From Glomus cerebriforme (lineage: Eukaryota; Glomeromycota; Glomeromycetes; Glomerales; Glomeraceae), in the NCBI GenBank assembly GCA_003550305.1, contig QKYT01001275.1:4076-17690 (forward strand): 13,615 bases of DNA, read 5' to 3'. The notes beneath the pieces are model-generated. The model ran no database searches and was not told the DNA's origin. It worked only from the letters and a program-made list of their open reading frames with translations. The position numbers and the translations under genes are program-made. Of the stretch, positions 10,307 to 13,615 are shown piece after piece (positions within the stretch are counted from its first letter, which is position 1; each line of letters opens with the position of its first letter).

Positions 10307-10413
10307 GCCTATTATGGAACTTAGGTCATAATGATGAAGAAATAGAAGGTAGGTATAAAGCCAAATGTTACTTTATTAAATATAAATAGCGTGAAATTGA
10401 GATAACTGCATAA
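10299..10413 (+). pseudogene. 3' end of the coiled-coil gene, beyond the hAT element
   Basis: Immediately after the transposon the host frame resumes with CLLWNLGHNDEEIEGRYKAK, then CYFIKYK, a TAG at 10387-10389 and REIEITA before TAA at 10411-10413. Family members as I remember them end with a C-P-x-C..H..D-E-E-x-I-E-G-R-Y module and a REIEI tail, which is what this piece shows. The second cysteine of the metal-binding pair is Trp here and the in-frame TAG replaces an expected Gln. It therefore belongs with the part ending at 8064, and both pieces were already diverging. Confidence 0.7.
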
Positions 10414-10530
10414 TCTGGTTATTTTGGCCAAAAGCGTTCCCATATTTGCTTATGCTTCATTGTGAGCTAATTTATGCCAACTATTACCTACTGTAATTTA
10501 AATTGATTTGCAATTATATAAAAGGATAAC

Positions 10531-10976
10531 ATGGCCAAGTCTGATAAAACATTAACCTCTGAATATCTGATTGGCATGCCAAACTAACTGGATTACCAAG
10601 CATTTTGACAGATAAGATTTGTACCAATTTATACAAAAGATATAAAAAAGAAACTGGAAATGAGCCATAGCAATTATCAGAAGATCACTTTCTCATAAAT
10701 TTGAAGCCAGAAAAAGGGCCTATTACTTACGAAGCAAAACCCAAACCAGAATTAATTATCAAGTCCATCTTAAAGCATTTCATATACCTGAAATTCTGAA
10801 ATAGTTTTTGAGGGATTGATAATTATAATTTTACATCACCTCAGCCGTGGAGCTCACCATGCCCTATTTGCAATGAAAAACATGAGAATTATGGATTACA
10901 TGGCAAATGGTATAAAATGAAATGGAATATTGTCTTACTTGCTTCACTTCAAGCAATAAATTCAAGTTTGCAATAG
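10531..10976 (+). pseudogene. Remnant of a Rhizophagus-type gene with a C-x2-C-x4-H module
   Basis: ATG at 10531 begins an open run (SDKTLTSEYL). A one-base shift near 10575 then gives WHAKLTGLPSILTDKICTNL and YKRYKKETGNEP, a TAG at 10668-10670, QLSEDHFLINLKPEKGPITY, and further stops near 10800. A last open part reads PWSSPCPICNEKHENYGLHG followed by KWYKMKWNIVLLASLQAIN to TAG at 10974-10976. The CPICxxxxH cluster resembles a small zinc-binding treble clef. The layout (helical N-terminus with LTGLP..L..KI..LYKRYK, then CPIC) matches proteins I recall as numerous and uncharacterised in this genus. It lies 118 bp after the coiled-coil gene on the same strand and may be a paralogue of its C-terminal module. 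Not functional. Confidence 0.6.
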
Positions 10977-11019
10977 TAGTACATATGAAAGATGATCACT
11001 TGAAATGCGCAGTACGATA

Positions 11020-11027
11020 TTGGGAGC
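11020..11027 (+). repeat. Left target-site duplication of the MITE
   Basis: TTGGGAGC precedes the terminal TAGGG. The right copy at 11471-11478 is TCGGGAGC, 7 of 8 identical, the difference being one transition. Confidence 0.75.
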
Positions 11028-11470
11028 TAGGGTTGGTAAAGTAACCATTACTTATAAATTTGGTTAATTAACAGTTAATTAACCTATAAGTAACGTATAT
11101 ATATTAACTATATATAATTTAAAATACAGTACATAAATAATATATTATAATTTATTGAAAATTTAAAATAAACTTTATTTTATTTATTCTATCTTTATTT
11201 AAATTAATTACATTTGATTCAAATCCAATTATAATATCATTATCAGAATTATCATCTTCATTATCAATATTAATGATTATTAAATTATAAACTATATTTA
11301 TAAATTATAATTATCAATTTATAAATTAAATCACATGACTTAAATTCTTACATTTTTATTGGTTAATTAAAGTAACAGTTAATTAACCATTTTAGACTAA
11401 TTATAAGTAACATAATTAACGGTTAATTTACCATGGTTAATTAACCGTGGTTATTTAACGCCCATCCCTA
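11028..11470. mobile_element. hAT-type MITE, 443 bp, no coding capacity
   Basis: It begins TAGGGTTGG and, read inward from the other end, TAGGGATGGG. Both arms then carry TAA.TAACC, so the termini are imperfect inverted repeats. Eight-bp target copies flank it. The interior is almost pure AT with repeated palindromic GGTTAATTAAC motifs: 11062-11084 is a near-perfect palindrome, and there are more copies at 11361-11388 and 11415-11453. TTACTTATA / TATAAGTAA surrounds the left palindrome. No frame is worth calling. The terminus TAGGG and the 8-bp duplication place it with hAT elements. Its ends differ from the CAGG ends of the element at 8065, so a different transposase would mobilise it. Confidence 0.85.
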
Positions 11471-11478
11471 TCGGGAGC
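11471..11478 (+). repeat. Right target-site duplication of the MITE
   Basis: TCGGGAGC directly follows the element end. It pairs with TTGGGAGC at 11020-11027. Confidence 0.75.
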
Positions 11479-11577
11479 GCTTGCCGAATTAATAATATCA
11501 TGCGCAATAAGTACGTCCGCAGAATATGCTATGCGCAGTAATACGTCATCGGCATCCGCAGTCGTTATTTTTATAAA

Positions 11578-12145
11578 CCCCGGCCAAGAGAATTATTTTT
11601 GCGTTGTTTTCGTCATACACTTTACAGAAAGTTCTACTATTTTATTTCACTCATCGCATTTTTGAATTACTAATAAAAACATATCCTTGATTTTGCGGGT
11701 CGTAAGATAGGGCGTTGTTAAAAAGAATCAAAAATGGAAATTGATGATTAGAATCTATAAATTTTTTATTATCCTACTTTTCTTGGTGCAATCAATTACG
11801 TGTATGATTAACACATTAATCAGTTTTTTGAATAGGAATTAGTGGCACAATTGAAATAGGAGCTGTGAACTCAAACAAAGATGCACCACATGCGATCTTC
11901 TGTTTTACAAGAGATCTAGATAACAAAGAAATACTGTAACTCGTAGTTTAGATAATAATGCGGAGTAGTGAGAAGGAACCGCCATCATATGGGTTAGGGC
12001 TTGGCGGAAGCATGATATTATTTCATTTCGTGCTTTATTCCTCCCTTATTATACATTTTATACTTCGTTCATTCATTATTACTTAGCTTTCTTTATATTA
12101 ATGAAAATAAGTAAAGTTTCGACAGATTGGGATGTAAAAATATTT
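11578..12145. other. Region after the promoter-like block, no firm gene
   Basis: A canonical-looking donor (GTAAGA at 11703) and an acceptor (TTTTTTGAATAG ending at 11835) could frame an intron. The DNA after it is open in one frame (ISGTIEIGAVNSNKDAPHAI, ending with TAA at about 11940). No upstream ATG joins it in phase, so I do not call a gene. The last 200 bp are AT-rich with a short GC-richer patch around 11955-12020. Confidence 0.3.
11744..11842 (+). CDS. Possible 32-residue peptide with a signal-like N-terminus
   Basis: ATG at 11744 opens MIRIYKFFIILLFLVQSITC followed by MINTLISFLNRN and TAG. The first 20 residues have a basic start, a hydrophobic core (FFIILLFLV) and small residues before a likely cleavage site, as in a secretory signal. 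It lies about 170 bp after the TATA-like site. The frame is very short, AT-rich DNA makes hydrophobic peptides by chance, and an ATG just upstream (11734) reads only five codons. This could be an accident, or the first exon of something I cannot assemble. Confidence 0.2.
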   Translation: MIRIYKFFIILLFLVQSITCMINTLISFLNRN

Positions 12146-12224
12146 AATATTTATCCCTTCAATATCAAATTTTACAAGTCAGCTTTGAATCTTTTTAATC
12201 TGTAAAATGCACAGTAGAAGCACT
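12146..12224 (-). repeat. Duplicated fragment of the 3' end of the retropepsin-like gene
   Basis: This 79-nt stretch matches 12374-12459 almost base for base, except for two substitutions and the absence of 7 nt (GGATTGC) that lie between short TGC repeats in the gene copy. It carries the last codons and stop of the minus-strand gene but no more. It is separated from the gene copy by about 150 bp of unrelated AT-rich and TAACC-rich DNA. Confidence 0.85.
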
Positions 12225-12373
12225 ATATATATTTTTTATTTAAACAGTTGATATTCAAGCTAATGCTAACCAGCAATTAACCAATCTAACCCACCAATTT
12301 AAATCGCTAACCCTAACCCATACTAAAGAACAGATTACATATCAATTTTTAAATTGTAATAAGTAAAAATAAA
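12225..12373. other. Spacer with degenerate TAACC motifs and a telomere-like 12-mer
   Basis: TAACC or TAACCC recurs about five times between 12265 and 12320, ending in CTAACCCTAACCC, which equals two fungal/vertebrate-type telomere units. No gene is seen. It separates the two copies of the retropepsin-like 3' end. Confidence 0.4.
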
Positions 12374-12378
12374 AATAT

Positions 12379-12921
12379 TTATCCCTTCAATATCAAGTTT
12401 AACAAGTCAGCTTTGAATCTTTTTAATCTGTAAAATGCGGATTGCACAGTAGAAGCACTGATTTTACAGATTCGTGGAAACGCCAGCGTAAAACTGTTAT
12501 TATGGTACTCAGTGAATAAATTTGCTCCTGAACTCTTTAAGAATTGCGCTCCAAGAATATTCAACTCGCTGAAGTGCGACGTCGACAACATAACAAGTGC
12601 TTCTTTATTATTAATTCTTGCATCAATAATAAGACTTGGGTCGGTAACAGATAAACCGAATGCCAACATTGCATCCTCAGAAAGGTATGTAATTTTTGAA
12701 CCCGTATCGACGATAAAATGCACAAATTTGATCTTTTCTTTGATTTTAACTGTCAAAGAGCAAATAAGTCGATAAAATTCACCATAAACAATTCCCTTTA
12801 CATTACCGTTGTGTTCATGATTAGAGTCCGAGAGATATTTTATTCCAAGTTTATCTGAAATCACTTCGCGAAGATCTCGTGCGTCAATGTCCGTAATTAG
12901 AACATCCATTTCAACAAGCAT
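12379..12921 (-). CDS. Retropepsin-like aspartic protease domain protein, stand-alone
   Basis: This is an intact single-exon frame of 180 codons from ATG 12921 to TAA 12379. Residues 1-65 form a small domain (DVLITDIDARDLREVI, then GNVKGIVYGEFYRLI). Residues 66-150 look like a clan-AA aspartic protease: VHFIVDTGSKITYLS holds the catalytic DTGS at 72-75, and ELNILGAQFL at 119-128 has the hydrophobic-hydrophobic-Gly motif that closes the retropepsin fold. A basic C-terminal tail ends LLNLILKG. Retropepsins act as homodimers and cleave peptides; the substrate here is unknown. No reverse transcriptase, RNase H or integrase lies nearby, so it is not part of a complete retroelement in this window. 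It keeps CpG codons, unlike the decayed neighbours. Similar stand-alone proteins are, as I recall, numerous in Rhizophagus. Repeats flank it on both sides. No signal peptide or membrane segment is seen. Confidence 0.75.
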   Translation of the reverse strand: MLVEMDVLITDIDARDLREVISDKLGIKYLSDSNHEHNGNVKGIVYGEFYRLICSLTVKIKEKIKFVHFIVDTGSKITYLSEDAMLAFGLSVTDPSLIIDARINNKEALVMLSTSHFSELNILGAQFLKSSGANLFTEYHNNSFTLAFPRICKISASTVQSAFYRLKRFKADLLNLILKG

Positions 12922-12940
12922 TTCTAAAGAACTCGGTATT

Positions 12941-13170
12941 TAGATAAAATAGAAAAAGCGAAATAAGAAGAATATTGTAGAAATATGTTTTTATATACGT
13001 GTAAGATAAGAAGAATATTGGAGAAATATGTTTTTATATACGTGTAAGACAAGAAGAAAATTGGAGAAATATGTTTTTATATAGTGTAATTAGATAAAAT
13101 AGAAAAAGCTTGTTTTTATATACGTGTAATTAGATAAAATAGAAAAAGCTTGTTTTTATATATGTGTATT
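12941..13170 (-). repeat. Minisatellite of 40-44-bp units, just upstream of the retropepsin-like gene
   Basis: Five tandem units lie at 12962-13005, 13006-13048, 13049-13090, 13091-13130 and 13131-13170. All contain TGTTTTTATATA followed in most by CGTGTAA. The first three start AAGAAGAATATTG-like and the last two start TAGATAAAATAGAAAAAGC. That second start also appears alone at 12941-12960, so the array mixes two head modules with one tail module. The nearest unit begins 20 bp upstream of the minus-strand start codon, so the array occupies the expected promoter and 5' untranslated region. Confidence 0.9.
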
Positions 13171-13454
13171 AAATGATGTAAATGATGATATAATAATAGA
13201 CTCGGACTAACTATGACACAACGGTAAATTTAACTATACAGTATAGGTTTTCTTCTGTATAGTATAGTATACTGTATATATCAACTGTAATTTTATTAAT
13301 AATCAAAATGTGTAATGAGTAATGACTTTGAATCATTACAGACTTTTTTTTTTTTAATGAAAATATACTATTTCTAATTTGTCAGCCACTATACCAACAT
13401 CGGAGGTCATATCATACTGTATATATATTATCGTCAATTTGACTTAAACATGTA
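13171..13454. other. AT-rich spacer with short palindromes
   Basis: No gene is seen. TATACAGTATA (13235-13245) and its exact reverse complement (13268-13278) form an 11-bp inverted pair with a 22-nt gap, and a related ATACTGTATA recurs near 13414. A run of T lies near 13346-13356. Confidence 0.5.
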
Positions 13455-13489
13455 GCCGAAACTCCCAGAGGTCTGATTGAGGTTTCGGC
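13455..13489. repeat. Hairpin-forming inverted repeat 1
   Basis: GCCGAAAC (13455-13462) pairs with GTTTCGGC (13482-13489), and TC/GA extends it after a one-base bulge. Inside lies a 19-nt loop. It shares its stem sequence with the second hairpin 48 bp further on. Confidence 0.7.
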
Positions 13490-13536
13490 ATTGCCAAAAT
13501 TTTAGTATAATTAATAACTTTAATTATGACTAGAAC

Positions 13537-13578
13537 TTGGCCGAAACTCTTGAGACTTCATTTTATAGTTTCGGCCAA
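13537..13578. repeat. Hairpin-forming inverted repeat 2
   Basis: TTGGCCGAAACT (13537-13548) pairs perfectly with AGTTTCGGCCAA (13567-13578), a 12-bp stem with an 18-nt loop. The stem core CCGAAAC / GTTTCGG is the same as in the first hairpin, so four copies of the core lie within 125 bp in alternating orientation. This may be one edge of a dispersed repeat that continues past the window. Confidence 0.75.
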
Positions 13579-13615
13579 ATCTTAGGATTGATTTTCATCA
13601 TATTTTGGCTTAAAT

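Larger units (their letters stand above)
11005..11577 (+). promoter_or_regulatory. Promoter-like CpG-containing region, split by a MITE
   Basis: Outside the MITE, this stretch keeps many CpG dinucleotides while its surroundings have few. ATGCGCA[GA]TA occurs three times in the same orientation, at 11005-11014, 11500-11509 and 11531-11540. A cAMP-response-like TACGTCA is at 11542-11548, and TATAAA at 11572-11577 is followed by a CCCCGG. Before the MITE inserted, the three decamers would have been spaced by about 44 and 31 bp. This looks like a plus-strand RNA polymerase II promoter, but no convincing gene follows it, so its target is uncertain. Confidence 0.45.

Noticed and set aside
11062..11453. 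TTAATTAA palindromes as an origin of replication or homeodomain site cluster
   Set aside because: They lie inside a MITE with defined ends and are better explained as its subterminal repeats.
11836..11940. Coding exon ISGTIEIGAV.. joined to the 11744 signal-like frame
   Set aside because: None of the available donors joins the two in phase without creating a stop, and the nearest introns would be only about 32-36 nt. The opposite strand is also open here.
12512..12775. Plus-strand 87-codon open frame
   Set aside because: It is the complement of the retropepsin-like gene, which has recognisable motifs. The plus frame has none.
12941..13170. CRISPR-like array
   Set aside because: The units are contiguous without unique spacers, and the host is eukaryotic. 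It is a minisatellite.

Overview
The window looks like nuclear DNA from an arbuscular mycorrhizal fungus (Glomeromycotina, most like Rhizophagus). It is very AT-rich. The genes have short (about 55-100 nt) GT..AG introns. The recognisable products belong to families I know from Rhizophagus: a CACTA/EnSpm-like transposase with a DUF4218-type segment, a hAT transposase, short kinase-like proteins, coiled-coil proteins with a C-terminal C-x2-C..H module, and a stand-alone retropepsin-like protein. These identifications come from memory of family motifs; no search was run. Eight single N bases, all between 975 and 4764, show this is a draft assembly.

Layout. 427-1329 (minus): a small four-exon gene of unknown function with a 39-nt proline-rich repeat and an in-frame stop. 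1452-5285 (minus): a decayed nine-exon CACTA-like transposase whose first exon begins in a 99-bp tandem duplication. 5765-6313 (plus): a kinase-like remnant. 6609-8064 plus 10299-10413 (plus): a coiled-coil gene, broken by frameshifts and stops and split by a complete hAT element. 8065-10298: that hAT element, 2,234 bp, with 12-bp terminal inverted repeats, 8-bp target duplications and a decayed transposase gene with one intron. 10531-10976 (plus): a second remnant with a C-x2-C-x4-H module. 11028-11470: a 443-bp hAT-type MITE inside a CpG-containing, promoter-like stretch. 12379-12921 (minus): the only long intact single-exon frame, a 180-residue protein with a DTGS aspartic-protease motif. 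Its 3' end has been duplicated downstream, and a five-unit minisatellite lies just upstream. 13235-13578: palindromes and two hairpin-forming repeats.

Overall this is a transposon graveyard with one probably living gene (the retropepsin-like protein) and perhaps the small spliced gene at the left. Many of the stops in the broken genes can be explained by C-to-T changes on one strand or the other (CAG/CAA, CGA and TGG turned into stops). That suggests methylcytosine deamination or a RIP-like process. I see no operon-like or defence-system arrangement.
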